This document shows positions 5,825 through 12,432 of a DNA stretch of 13,372 bases, in pieces. The stretch comes from an uncultured Erysipelotrichaceae bacterium. GTDB taxonomy: Bacteria > Bacillota_I > Bacilli_A > Erysipelotrichales > Erysipelotrichaceae. Under the pieces are notes generated by a model. The model was not told the origin of the DNA. It did not search any database and saw only the letters and a list, made by a program, of their open reading frames with translations. The stretch lies in the NCBI GenBank assembly GCA_934725085.1, contig CAKVAL010000041.1, forward strand, positions 1 to 13,372. Direction: 5' to 3'. A program made the position numbers and the translations under genes. Each line of letters opens with the position of its first letter. Positions within the stretch are counted from its first letter, which is position 1.

Positions 5825-6667
5825 ATGTGGTTAATATATGCACTTATATCTTCCTTCTTTGCAGGTATCACTTCTATATTGGCGAAGTGTGGAATTAATA
5901 AAACCGATTCAACTGTCGCAACTGCATTACGTACAATTGTTGTCTGTATCTTTTCATGGTTATTAGTCAAAGACATTACAAATATAGAGACAAAGACACT
6001 CGTCTTTCTAATACTATCTGGTTTATCAACTGGTGCTTCTTGGTTGTGTTATTTTAAAGCCCTACAACTTGGTGACATCAACAAAGTGGTTCCAATCGAT
6101 AAGTCTAGTATTGTCTTAACAATTGTTCTTGCTTCTATGTTTTTAAATGAAGGTATTAGTCTTATAAAATTTATATCGATAATCTTAATAGGAATGGGTA
6201 CCCTATTAATGATTGATAAGAAGGATAATTCTAATAAATCCAATAATAAAGAATGGTTAATATATGCCTGTTTGTCTGCCCTTTTTGCGAGTCTAACAAG
6301 TGTCTTTGGAAAGATTGGTATTACTAACATTGATTCTAACTATGGTAGTGCTATTAGAACTACTGTTGTCTTAATTATGTCCTGGGTAATGGTGTTAATT
6401 ACTGGTAAAAGTAGTAAACTAAAGGTAGATAAGAAAGAAATTATCTTTATTGTATTATCAGGATTTGCCACTGGTATTTCCTGGTTAGCATATTATAAGG
6501 CATTGCAAGTTGGTCCTCTTAGCATTATCGCTCCAATTGACAAGTTAAGTATTCTTGTCACTATTATCTTTTCTTACTTTGTGTTCAAAGAAAAATTATC
6601 ATTCAAGGCCCTTATGGGTTTAGTTTTAATCGTCATTGGTACTCTACTTTTAGCGCTACGGTCATAA
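5825..6667 (+). CDS. EamA-family (DMT superfamily) transporter
   Basis: This 280-residue integral membrane protein has about ten spans and two tandem EamA halves. The halves are visibly related: WLIYALISSFFAGITSILAK (2-21) against WLIYACLSALFASLTSVFGK (144-163), and LSGLSTGASWLCYFKALQLG against LSGFATGISWLAYYKALQVG, each followed by a PIDK motif. A polar loop rich in N, S and K (131-143) links them. Family members export or import small metabolites; the substrate cannot be told. The repeat alignment fixes the start to within a residue. There is no SD site, but TACAAT (5813-5818) ends six bases before the ATG, which suggests a leaderless transcript. perR starts 40 bases downstream on the same strand but seems to have its own promoter. 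Confidence 0.92.
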   Translation: MWLIYALISSFFAGITSILAKCGINKTDSTVATALRTIVVCIFSWLLVKDITNIETKTLVFLILSGLSTGASWLCYFKALQLGDINKVVPIDKSSIVLTIVLASMFLNEGISLIKFISIILIGMGTLLMIDKKDNSNKSNNKEWLIYACLSALFASLTSVFGKIGITNIDSNYGSAIRTTVVLIMSWVMVLITGKSSKLKVDKKEIIFIVLSGFATGISWLAYYKALQVGPLSIIAPIDKLSILVTIIFSYFVFKEKLSFKALMGLVLIVIGTLLLALRS

Positions 6668-6670
6668 TTA

Positions 6671-6707
6671 ATGAAACTTATTCCTTATTAGGATAGAATC
6701 CTATTAA
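6671..6707 (+). promoter_or_regulatory. Predicted perR promoter with overlapping palindromic operator
   Basis: A near-perfect palindrome, TTATTAGGAT (6685-6694) and ATCCTATTAA (6698-6707), has one mismatch and a three-base centre; its last base is the A of the perR start codon. A -10-like TAGAAT (6694-6699) lies within it, with ATGAAA (6671-6676) 17 bases upstream as a weak -35. The start would fall on or next to the ATG. Fur/PerR proteins bind AT-rich inverted repeats over promoters, so peroxide-relieved self-repression of the operon is a fair inference. Confidence 0.5.
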
Positions 6708-7066
6708 TGATAAAAAGAAATACTTTACAAAAAGAAATAGTCATTAAAACTATTCAAGATATTGATAAGCATGCTACTGCTGATGAGATATATTCATATA
6801 TCAATAAGTTTCATCCCAGTATTAGTAGAGCTACTATTTATCGTAATCTCAATATCCTAGTTGAAGAAGGAATGATCACAAGGGTTGATATTCCAAGTGG
6901 GCCTACTTACTTTGATAAAAGATTAGATAAACATCATCATTTGAAATGCATTAAATGTGGATTAATACATGACATAGATATTAATATTCCTGATTTAGAA
7001 AAATGTGGTATGGAATATGATATCTATTTCAAAGGTATTTGTCCCAAGTGTAAGGAGAAGCTATGA
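6707..7066 (+). CDS. perR: PerR-type peroxide-sensing repressor (Fur family)
   Basis: This 119-residue protein is shorter than the usual 140-150. It has a winged helix (about 5-60, recognition helix SISRATIYRNLNILVEEG at 38-55) and a metal-binding half. Compared with Bacillus subtilis PerR, all five regulatory-metal ligands fall at the right spacing: H22, D70, H76, H78 and D89 for H37, D85, H91, H93 and D104. The aspartate at the last site is the PerR rather than the Fur choice. The structural zinc cysteines are C81-x2-C84 and C112-x2-C115. PerR loses DNA binding when peroxide oxidises its histidines. It starts the peroxide-defence operon and overlaps hrb by four bases (ATGA). There is no SD site. 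The short N-terminus looks natural, since the ATG coincides with an operator. Confidence 0.9.
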   Translation: MIKRNTLQKEIVIKTIQDIDKHATADEIYSYINKFHPSISRATIYRNLNILVEEGMITRVDIPSGPTYFDKRLDKHHHLKCIKCGLIHDIDINIPDLEKCGMEYDIYFKGICPKCKEKL

Positions 7067-7674
7067 ACGAGAAAACATTATTCAAGATAAGCTATGGCTT
7101 ATATGTTCTTAGTACTAGATTAGGTGATGAGGATAATGGATGTATCATTAACACCGCAATACTTGCAGCATCTAAGCCTAATCAAATTAGTATTTGTGTT
7201 AACAAGCTTAATCATACTCACGATATGATTATGGAATCTAAGGAATTTACAGTTTCTATCTTGAGCGAAAAAGCTACCTTTGATGTTTTTGAAAGATTTG
7301 GCTTTCATTCAGGAAAAGATATCAACAAGTTTGAAAACTATGAATTCTGTAAAAGATCTAACAATGATATCTACTACATAACCGAAGGAACTAATGGTTA
7401 CATTTCAGCTAAAGTAGATAAGATTATTGACCTTGGTTCTCATACGATGTTTATTGGTGAAATAAGTGATATGGAAATGTTAAATGATGAAGTGTCATTA
7501 ACTTATGATTATTACCATAAACATATAAAACCCAAGCCAATTGAAAAGACAAGTAATGAAACAATATGGAGATGTACAATTTGTGGCTATGAATATAAGG
7601 GGGAAGAACTTCCTGAAGACTTCATTTGTCCAATTTGTAAGCATCCGGCTAGTGACTTTGTGAAAGGAGAATAA
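7063..7674 (+). CDS. hrb: Flavin reductase-rubredoxin fusion (high-molecular-weight rubredoxin)
   Basis: This 203-residue protein has an N-terminal flavin reductase-like FMN-binding domain (1-150; the start KISYGLYVLST and N30TA are typical) and a C-terminal rubredoxin domain (168-203) with C171-x2-C174 and C189-x2-C192. The loop between the cysteine pairs is short, as in rubrerythrin-type rubredoxins. In Moorella Hrb this fusion takes electrons from NAD(P)H and gives them to rubredoxin partners. Here it most likely feeds rubrerythrin and the small rubredoxin encoded next. Translation is coupled to perR by a four-base overlap, with AAGGAG five bases before the ATG. The domain assignment is clear; the electron path is inferred from gene order. 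Confidence 0.9.
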   Translation: MNEKTLFKISYGLYVLSTRLGDEDNGCIINTAILAASKPNQISICVNKLNHTHDMIMESKEFTVSILSEKATFDVFERFGFHSGKDINKFENYEFCKRSNNDIYYITEGTNGYISAKVDKIIDLGSHTMFIGEISDMEMLNDEVSLTYDYYHKHIKPKPIEKTSNETIWRCTICGYEYKGEELPEDFICPICKHPASDFVKGE

Positions 7675-7677
7675 GAT

Positions 7678-8220
7678 ATGAAAACAAACAAGTATGCTGG
7701 TACACAAACAGAAAAGAATTTAATGGAAGCCTTTGCTGGCGAATCACAGGCAAGAAACAAATATACTTTCTTCGCTTCGGTTGCTAAAAAGGAAGGCTAT
7801 GAACAAATGTCAGCTTTATTCTTAGATACTGCTGATAATGAAAAGGAACATGCAAAATTATGGTTCAAAGAGCTTAATGGAATTGGCAATACACCAGAGA
7901 ATCTTGAGAGTGCAGCAGAGGGCGAAAACTATGAATGGACTGATATGTATGAGGGTTTTGCCAAGACTGCTGAAGAAGAAGGTTTCCATGATTTAGCTGT
8001 TAAATTTAGAGCAGTTGGTGCAATTGAAAAGCATCATGAAGAAAGATATCGTGCCCTACTTCATAATATTGAAACTGCTCAAGTATTTGAAAAGAGTGAA
8101 ATCAAAGTATGGGAATGCAGAAACTGTGGTCATCTTATCGTAGGCAAGAAGGCACCTGAAGTATGCCCTGTATGTAATCATCCTCAAAGCTATTTTGAGG
8201 TTCATACTGAAAACTATTAA
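7678..8220 (+). CDS. rbr: Rubrerythrin, peroxide reductase
   Basis: This 180-residue protein has a four-helix diiron domain (1-135) and a C-terminal rubredoxin domain (144-175). Diiron ligands are visible: E22 in AGESQARNKY, E55-x2-H58, E83-x2-E86 and E117-x2-H120. The rubredoxin iron site is C147-x2-C150 and C163-x2-C166. It reduces hydrogen peroxide to water in the cytoplasm of anaerobes, using electrons from rubredoxin. Compared with Desulfovibrio rubrerythrin, a loop of around ten residues between the second and third helices is missing, which is common. AAAGGAG eight bases before the ATG lies in the end of hrb, and the gap is three bases. All ligands are intact, so it should be active. 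Confidence 0.95.
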   Translation: MKTNKYAGTQTEKNLMEAFAGESQARNKYTFFASVAKKEGYEQMSALFLDTADNEKEHAKLWFKELNGIGNTPENLESAAEGENYEWTDMYEGFAKTAEEEGFHDLAVKFRAVGAIEKHHEERYRALLHNIETAQVFEKSEIKVWECRNCGHLIVGKKAPEVCPVCNHPQSYFEVHTENY

Positions 8221-8232
8221 GGAGGAACAACA

Positions 8233-8388
8233 ATGAAATACAAATGTGAAGTATGTGGTTGGGAATATGATGAGGAATTAGGTTATCCTGAAGGTGGTAT
8301 TGAACCTGGAACTAAGTGGGAGGATGTACCTGAGGACTTCACTTGTCCATTATGTGGTGTAGATAAGAATCAATTCGTAGAGGAGTAG
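8233..8388 (+). CDS. rd: Rubredoxin
   Basis: This complete 51-residue rubredoxin has C5-x2-C8-G and C38-P-L-C41-G, the conserved YDEELGYPEGGI segment, W29 and the PEDFxCPLC end. These match classic clostridial rubredoxins in length and loop size. It is a one-electron carrier in the cytoplasm, here most likely linking the Hrb flavoprotein to rubrerythrin. A perfect SD site (AAGGAGG, seven bases before the ATG) follows the rbr stop directly. It is the last gene of the perR-hrb-rbr-rd operon; a terminator hairpin begins inside its final codons. Its end overlaps the convergent methyltransferase gene by 19 bases. Confidence 0.95.
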   Translation: MKYKCEVCGWEYDEELGYPEGGIEPGTKWEDVPEDFTCPLCGVDKNQFVEE

Positions 8389-8996
8389 CAAGCGCTACTC
8401 TTTTTAATTATGGCAACTACACATGGGATTCTTCCCGTACATTCGATATATCTAACATCTTGATATCCTAAATCTTTAAAGAATGACATATATTTTTCTT
8501 TATTGAATTTTCTTTTGAAATCAACACCCAGTTTATTTATTGAATTGGATACATTATCAACATTTCCAACACTATTCTTATTCATATAAGTGGGAATAAT
8601 AATCTTTCCATTTAGCTTACATACTCTATCTAATTCTTGTATAGCTTTAATAGGATTATTCAACAAATGAATCACATTGCCAGCAATTACTACATCAAAG
8701 CTATTATTTGGATAAGGTAGTTTCATGATATCAACACACTCAAACTTGATATTTTGATACTTTTTTAGTTTTCTTTCAGCAATCCTAAGCATCTTAATCG
8801 AATAGTCTGTCGCGATTAAACTATTACATTTTTCACTAATAGCCTTAGTTAAAAGACCTGTACCACAAGCACATTCCAGTACATCATCAGTAGATGATAT
8901 TTCACCTTCAACAACATTACATAGTTTGATATTTGTTTTCCTATTGATGATGTTGGCAAAAATATCATAGACACAGGCTATCTTATCCCAAAACAT
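8370..8996 (-). CDS. Class I SAM-dependent methyltransferase (UbiE/Methyltransf_11 type)
   Basis: This 208-residue protein has a Rossmann-type methyltransferase fold. Motif I is VLECACGTGLLT (39-50), the acidic residue binding the SAM ribose is D64 in ATDYS, motif II-like CVDI lies at 87-90, and FDVVIAGNVIHLLNNP (100-115) is the usual motif III/IV. The substrate is unknown. I prefer the ATG at 8996 because AAAGGA sits seven bases upstream; a GTG directly before it is too close. It starts four bases after the LCM-type methyltransferase, so the two are one operon. The last nine residues (SSACYSSTN) look non-native: they are encoded by the terminator and end of the rubredoxin gene on the other strand, beyond the natural end at IIKK. 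Confidence 0.88.
   Translation of the reverse strand: MFWDKIACVYDIFANIINRKTNIKLCNVVEGEISSTDDVLECACGTGLLTKAISEKCNSLIATDYSIKMLRIAERKLKKYQNIKFECVDIMKLPYPNNSFDVVIAGNVIHLLNNPIKAIQELDRVCKLNGKIIIPTYMNKNSVGNVDNVSNSINKLGVDFKRKFNKEKYMSFFKDLGYQDVRYIECTGRIPCVVAIIKKSSACYSSTN
8383..8405 (+). terminator. Terminator of the peroxide-defence operon
   Basis: GAGTAGC (8383-8389) pairs perfectly with GCTACTC (8394-8400) around AAGC, followed by five T. The stem contains the rubredoxin stop codon and, on the other strand, codons near the end of the methyltransferase gene. There is no T-run on the minus side, so it works for the plus strand only. Confidence 0.85.
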
Positions 8997-9000
8997 CACT

Positions 9001-9831
9001 TTATCCTTTAAATCTTATCTTTACTATTTGCATTTTCATTAATCCATCACAAACATGAGCAAGGAATCTAAAGAAGCCACTTACATTATCTTCCTTTAAA
9101 TCGTTGTATCCTAGCATATAGCCTTTACTTGTTACTTCGATATTATTAGACCATGATGATATTTCATCAAGATTGGATACTGAAAAATAAGTGCCCACTT
9201 CTTTTACTTTTAAAGAATTAAGCCACATTGATATCAACTTAACCGTCATTTTACCAGCCGCATCAAAGACTAGTACACTATCATTGAAATAATTAGCCAT
9301 TTTAACAATAAGATTCTTAACTTCATCATTAAGAAAATAATAGAAGACTCCTGAGGCAAAGAAGATTACACCATTTGAATTATCGATTTTATCAAACCAT
9401 TCAACATCATTTAAATTACAAGCTATATTTTCTTCTCTTTCACCTGGTGGCAACAATTCATTTCTTACTTTAATCACATCGGGAAAATCTAGGTTATAAA
9501 TCTTACATTTACCATTATCACAATTTCTTCCTGTATTATCTAAACCACAACCTAAATTAACAACAGAAGCAAAGGGGTGTTCCTTTAAGTATTCACATAC
9601 CTCATAGGCAATATCACTTTGTCTTGCGGCTACTTCTAATGCTCCAAAGCGTTGCATAAGACTCTTTGATTTCTTTTCTATTTCAGAGAAATCATAATCA
9701 ATTTGATTAATCAAATCTACCGCAGTCTTATCATAATAAATGTTTGGATATAAACTAGAACAAATCTTTCTAGAATATAGAGGAATAATTAATGTCTCTT
9801 GGACACTATCTTTCTTAATCTTATATTTCAT
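9001..9831 (-). CDS. Leucine carboxyl methyltransferase-family (TcmP-like) methyltransferase
   Basis: This 276-residue protein shows the hallmarks of the LCM/TcmP family: YYDKTAVDLI (32-41), ARQSDIA (69-75), the SAM-binding loop VVNLGCGLDN (90-99), and NLDFPDVIKVR (113-123), whose aspartate holds the SAM ribose. ASGVFYYF (159-166) is the usual later motif. Bacterial members O-methylate small molecules, often in natural-product pathways; no biosynthesis gene is seen here, so the substrate is open. AGGTGA lies four bases before the ATG. The gene heads a two-gene operon with the second methyltransferase and has a strong promoter (TTGACA-17-TAGAAT) and a leader hairpin upstream. Confidence 0.9.
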   Translation of the reverse strand: MKYKIKKDSVQETLIIPLYSRKICSSLYPNIYYDKTAVDLINQIDYDFSEIEKKSKSLMQRFGALEVAARQSDIAYEVCEYLKEHPFASVVNLGCGLDNTGRNCDNGKCKIYNLDFPDVIKVRNELLPPGEREENIACNLNDVEWFDKIDNSNGVIFFASGVFYYFLNDEVKNLIVKMANYFNDSVLVFDAAGKMTVKLISMWLNSLKVKEVGTYFSVSNLDEISSWSNNIEVTSKGYMLGYNDLKEDNVSGFFRFLAHVCDGLMKMQIVKIRFKG

Positions 9832-9841
9832 ATACTCACCT

Positions 9842-9859
9842 AGTTAGTCTTTGCTAACT
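9842..9859 (-). other. Leader hairpin ahead of the methyltransferase operon
   Basis: AGTTAG (9842-9847) and CTAACT (9854-9859) form a 6-bp inverted repeat with a six-base loop. It lies within the short 5' leader, directly before the AGGTGA ribosome site. It could limit translation or be a repressor site at the start of transcription. Confidence 0.4.
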
Positions 9860-9865
9860 GATTTA

Positions 9866-9894
9866 ATTCTAATCATACTATTTTCTTATGTCAA
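9866..9894 (-). promoter_or_regulatory. Promoter of the methyltransferase operon
   Basis: On the minus strand a perfect -35 TTGACA (9894-9889) is followed after 17 bases by TAGAAT (9871-9866). Predicted transcription start is near 9859, giving a leader of about 28 bases. It is divergent from the abiE promoter. Confidence 0.8.
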
Positions 9895-9921
9895 CATAGA
9901 ATTGCGTTCAATGTGTTAATC

Positions 9922-9970
9922 TTCGACAACCGCACTATACTTTGAACAAATTTATAGTGTGGCTGTCGAA
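9922..9970. repeat. Long imperfect inverted repeat between divergent promoters
   Basis: Arms TTCGACAACCGCACTATA (9922-9939) and TATAGTGTGGCTGTCGAA (9953-9970) match at 16 of 18 positions with a 13-base loop. No T-run follows on either strand, so it is not a simple terminator. Its centre is nearly the same distance (about 85 bases) from both predicted divergent start sites. Confidence 0.8.
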
Positions 9971-9994
9971 AATAGCTTCTAACATTTTCAAAAC

Positions 9995-10032
9995 TAGACA
10001 AGCGTGCTTATTTCGTTTACAATATAAGCACG
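9995..10032 (+). promoter_or_regulatory. abiE promoter with overlapping inverted-repeat operator
   Basis: TAGACA (9995-10000) and TACAAT (10018-10023) are 17 bases apart. CGTGCTTAT (10003-10011) and ATAAGCACG (10024-10032), a perfect 9-bp inverted repeat, sit in the spacer and at the predicted start site. AbiEi antitoxins are known to repress their own promoter by binding inverted repeats, so this is the likely operator. Confidence 0.7.
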
Positions 10033-10048
10033 AAAGGATGGTGATTAT

Positions 10049-10633
10049 ATGAGTAATACAAATGAAATTCTTAAAAATTTTGACTATCTAACACCATCAA
10101 TTGCTAAGGAAAATGGTGTTTCTAAATGGCAGTTTTATCAATACGTTAATGATAGTGGCGTTGATCAAATATATAGAGGCTTTTACTCTAATAAAGATAC
10201 TTGGGTAGATAATTTGTATGTACTTCATCAAAGATGCCCTCAGGCAGTATTCTCACATGATGAAGCTTTCTATTATCATGACTTATGCGATAGAGAGCCA
10301 ATCGTTAATACCTTAACCATTTATAGCGGTTATAATGCCCACAGATTAAAGGCAAGTACAAATTGTAAAGTCTATACTGTAAAAAAAGAATTGTTAGATG
10401 TTGGAAAGATTATGGTTACTGATAATTATGGCAACCAAGTGCCAATGTATAACTTAGAAAGAACAATCATTGATTTATTTAGAAGTAGAAACAGTATAGA
10501 AATTAATGAATTTGTTACGGTATTAAAATCTTATGCTCGTAGGAGAGACAAAAATATGCATTTCTTAATGGAATATGCTGAATTATTTAATGTTGAAAAT
10601 ATAGTTCGCCAATATATGGAGGTACTTTTATAA
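10049..10633 (+). CDS. abiEi: AbiEi antitoxin / autorepressor (type IV toxin-antitoxin)
   Basis: This 194-residue protein has an N-terminal winged helix (about 10-50; GVSKWQFYQYV then IYRGFYS, the wing) and the AbiEi C-terminal domain. The latter is recognised by FSHDEAFYYHDL (68-79) and by YNLERTIIDLFRSRNSIE (134-151) leading to FVTVLKSYARR. AbiEi neutralises AbiEii without forming a stable complex and represses its own operon. The spacing of one base to abiEii and the operator upstream fit this. An SD site (AAAGGA) lies about ten bases before the ATG. The length is typical of the short Firmicute form. The pair gives abortive infection against phage in Lactococcus and Streptococcus; activity here is inferred from family. 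Confidence 0.9.
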   Translation: MSNTNEILKNFDYLTPSIAKENGVSKWQFYQYVNDSGVDQIYRGFYSNKDTWVDNLYVLHQRCPQAVFSHDEAFYYHDLCDREPIVNTLTIYSGYNAHRLKASTNCKVYTVKKELLDVGKIMVTDNYGNQVPMYNLERTIIDLFRSRNSIEINEFVTVLKSYARRRDKNMHFLMEYAELFNVENIVRQYMEVLL

Positions 10634-10634
10634 T

Positions 10635-11474
10635 ATGGCTCTTACAAAGGAACAACTAAAAGGTAGAATTAAAAATCTTGCAAAAGAGAACAATGCCGAC
10701 CCACGTCTTTTAATGCGTTTATATATGATGGAGAGATTTATTGAAAGAGCTTCTGCTTCAAAATATAAAGATAATTTCATAATCAAAGGTGGCATTCTTG
10801 TGACCTCTTTAGTTGGCATATCCCTACGTTCAACGTTAGACATCGATAGTACTATTAAAAACCAAAGTATTTCCGAGGCTGATGCGAAAAAGATGATAGA
10901 TGATATATGCAAAATTGATATCGGTGATGGAGTATCTTTTGAGGTTAAAGATTCTGCGGTCATAATGGACGAAATGGAATATCCAGGCATCCGTTTCACT
11001 TTAAATGTTAATATGGACGGTTTGGTTACACCGATTAAAATAGATATCTCTACGGGAGACGTTATAACACCAAGAGCGATAGAATACCAATATAGTTTCA
11101 TATTAGAAAATCGTACGGCTACATTGTTATCTTATAATCTTGAAACAGTTTTAGCCGAAAAACTTCAGACTATTCTTGTAAGAGAACTTGTTAATACTAG
11201 GATGAGAGATTTTTATGACATTCATGTTCTATTAACCTTATATGAGAAATCTATTGATATAAGTGTTTTAAAAGATGCATTTAAAGCAACTTGTAAAAAG
11301 CGTAACACTCTAGATTTAATCAGCTATAGTAAACAAGCAGTTGAAAGAATAAGAAGCAGTAATGCTCTAAGCAATCTTTGGATAGACTATCAAAATAAGT
11401 ATGTTTATGCTCAAGATATTTCTTATAAAGATGCTGTTAATAGTGTAGAAAAATTATTAGATAAGTTGTCATAA
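10635..11474 (+). CDS. abiEii: AbiEii toxin, nucleotidyltransferase
   Basis: This 279-residue member of the nucleotidyltransferase toxin family (DUF1814/MenT-like) carries the expected motifs: IIKGGILVTSL (49-59) followed by RSTLDID (65-71) with D69 and D71 as metal ligands; a third acidic residue in KIDIS (135-139, D137); AEKLQTILVRE (174-184) with the conserved lysine; and RMRDFYDI (189-196). Such toxins transfer nucleotides to an essential target, tRNA in the related MenT case, and stop growth during phage infection. All motif residues are intact, so it should be functional. GGAGGT is 11 bases before the ATG, inside the end of abiEi, so the two are translationally linked. A GC-rich hairpin follows the stop. 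Confidence 0.9.
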   Translation: MALTKEQLKGRIKNLAKENNADPRLLMRLYMMERFIERASASKYKDNFIIKGGILVTSLVGISLRSTLDIDSTIKNQSISEADAKKMIDDICKIDIGDGVSFEVKDSAVIMDEMEYPGIRFTLNVNMDGLVTPIKIDISTGDVITPRAIEYQYSFILENRTATLLSYNLETVLAEKLQTILVRELVNTRMRDFYDIHVLLTLYEKSIDISVLKDAFKATCKKRNTLDLISYSKQAVERIRSSNALSNLWIDYQNKYVYAQDISYKDAVNSVEKLLDKLS

Positions 11475-11475
11475 T

Positions 11476-11504
11476 AATGGCGCCCTATTATAGGCGCCAT
11501 TTTA
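11476..11504 (+). terminator. Terminator of abiE operon
   Basis: AATGGCGCC (11476-11484) pairs perfectly with GGCGCCATT (11493-11501) around an eight-base loop, followed by a short TTT run. It lies between the convergent abiEii and trxA genes and may serve both, though T-runs are short on both sides. Confidence 0.75.
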
Positions 11505-11526
11505 AAATTCTAATTTATTGGAATTA

Positions 11527-11841
11527 CTACTTTAACAAATCAACCACATCAGCCTTAGATCTAAAGCCTGTTTGTCTATTAACTAGTTCACCATTCTTGA
11601 ATACAAGTAATGTTGGAATACTAGCTACATTATATTTAGCAGCTAAGTCCATGTGAGCATCTACATCAATTTTGCAGATTTTGAATTCATCATGTTCATC
11701 TGCGATTTCGTGCAGAATTGGTGATAACATCTTGCATGGACCACACCATGTTGCATAGAAGTCTACTAGCACAGGAATATCACTGTCTAATACTTCTTCC
11801 TTAAAGTTTTCGATATTTACATTTTCATTAATTTGACTCAT
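11527..11841 (-). CDS. trxA: Thioredoxin
   Basis: This 104-residue protein has the full thioredoxin fold pattern: VLVDFYATWCGPCK (24-37) with the active-site pair C33/C36, the buried D27, the cis-proline P76 in SIPT, and FKNGE (81-85). It reduces disulfides in cytoplasmic proteins and normally receives electrons from thioredoxin reductase, which is not in this window. AAGAAGG lies about nine bases before the ATG. It appears to have its own promoter with a Crp-like site upstream, and follows the DUF1003 gene by 73 bases in the same direction. Confidence 0.97.
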   Translation of the reverse strand: MSQINENVNIENFKEEVLDSDIPVLVDFYATWCGPCKMLSPILHEIADEHDEFKICKIDVDAHMDLAAKYNVASIPTLLVFKNGELVNRQTGFRSKADVVDLLK

Positions 11842-11872
11842 TTTTATTTACCTTCTTTCTTTTTACATCCTT

Positions 11873-11915
11873 ATCATAATCAATATAAAAAGTTTTGTAT
11901 GTGATTAAGTCACAT
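11873..11915 (-). promoter_or_regulatory. trxA promoter with Crp/Fnr-like palindrome
   Basis: ATGTGA (11899-11904) and TCACAT (11910-11915) flank five bases, giving a TGTGA-N5-TCACA site. On the minus strand a -10-like TATGAT (11878-11873) follows and no good -35 exists. The predicted start near 11866 puts the palindrome centre at about -41, the usual class II activator position. The half-site distance is one base shorter than the standard Crp N6. Confidence 0.5.
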
Positions 11916-12388
11916 TACTTAATTTTCTTCTCTAGCTTATCTATCTTATCCACTATATGATTAACTTTATCGTATAAATCTTCAATCATTATTTCGGTCT
12001 TAAGATTAACCTTATAATCATTTTCAGCTCTATGTCTATCTTTCTCTTCTTGTCTATTTTGACTCATCATAATTAATGGCGCCTGTATAGCAGCAACACA
12101 TGACAATACAAGATTTAATAATATGAATGGATATGGATCAAAGGCTTTAGAAGCCAATATAACATTTACTAGCATCCAAATAATTAATACTGCTGTAAAG
12201 GAAAAGATAAAGGCCCAACTACCTGCAAACTTAGCAATACTATCAGCAGCTTTTTGTCCTAATGTATACTTCTCTTCTGGCTTCTTAGAAATCTTACTAT
12301 CAGCCAATAAGTCGATAATCTCTTCATCAGTCATGTCATGTTTGATATCTTCTAGTATTTCATTTAATAATTCTCGGTTTTCTTTCAT
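11915..12388 (-). CDS. DUF1003 family membrane protein
   Basis: This 157-residue protein clearly belongs to DUF1003. It has a soluble acidic N-terminus (1-40), GSWAFIFSFTAVLIIWMLVN (56-75) as first span, the signature FDPYPFILLNLVLS (83-96) leading into a second span, then APLIMMSQNRQEEKDRHRAE (103-122) and a helical, charged C-terminus (125-157, probably coiled coil). Its function is not established. The RBS AAGG lies eight bases before the ATG. It lies between the Crp/Fnr-type regulator and trxA, all on the minus strand. A 43-bp tandem array occupies the gap upstream. Confidence 0.92.
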   Translation of the reverse strand: MKENRELLNEILEDIKHDMTDEEIIDLLADSKISKKPEEKYTLGQKAADSIAKFAGSWAFIFSFTAVLIIWMLVNVILASKAFDPYPFILLNLVLSCVAAIQAPLIMMSQNRQEEKDRHRAENDYKVNLKTEIMIEDLYDKVNHIVDKIDKLEKKIK

Positions 12389-12432
12389 ATACTTTACCTT
12401 CTTTGACTAAATGATAATGCTAATTTTTAAAG

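Noticed and set aside
6049..6330. Minus-strand frame inside the EamA gene
   Set aside because: It is a shadow of the transporter, whose two repeat halves are intact.
10628..11101. 157-codon minus-strand frame opposite abiEii
   Set aside because: It is fully antisense to the motif-bearing AbiEii toxin and has no recognisable family or SD site.
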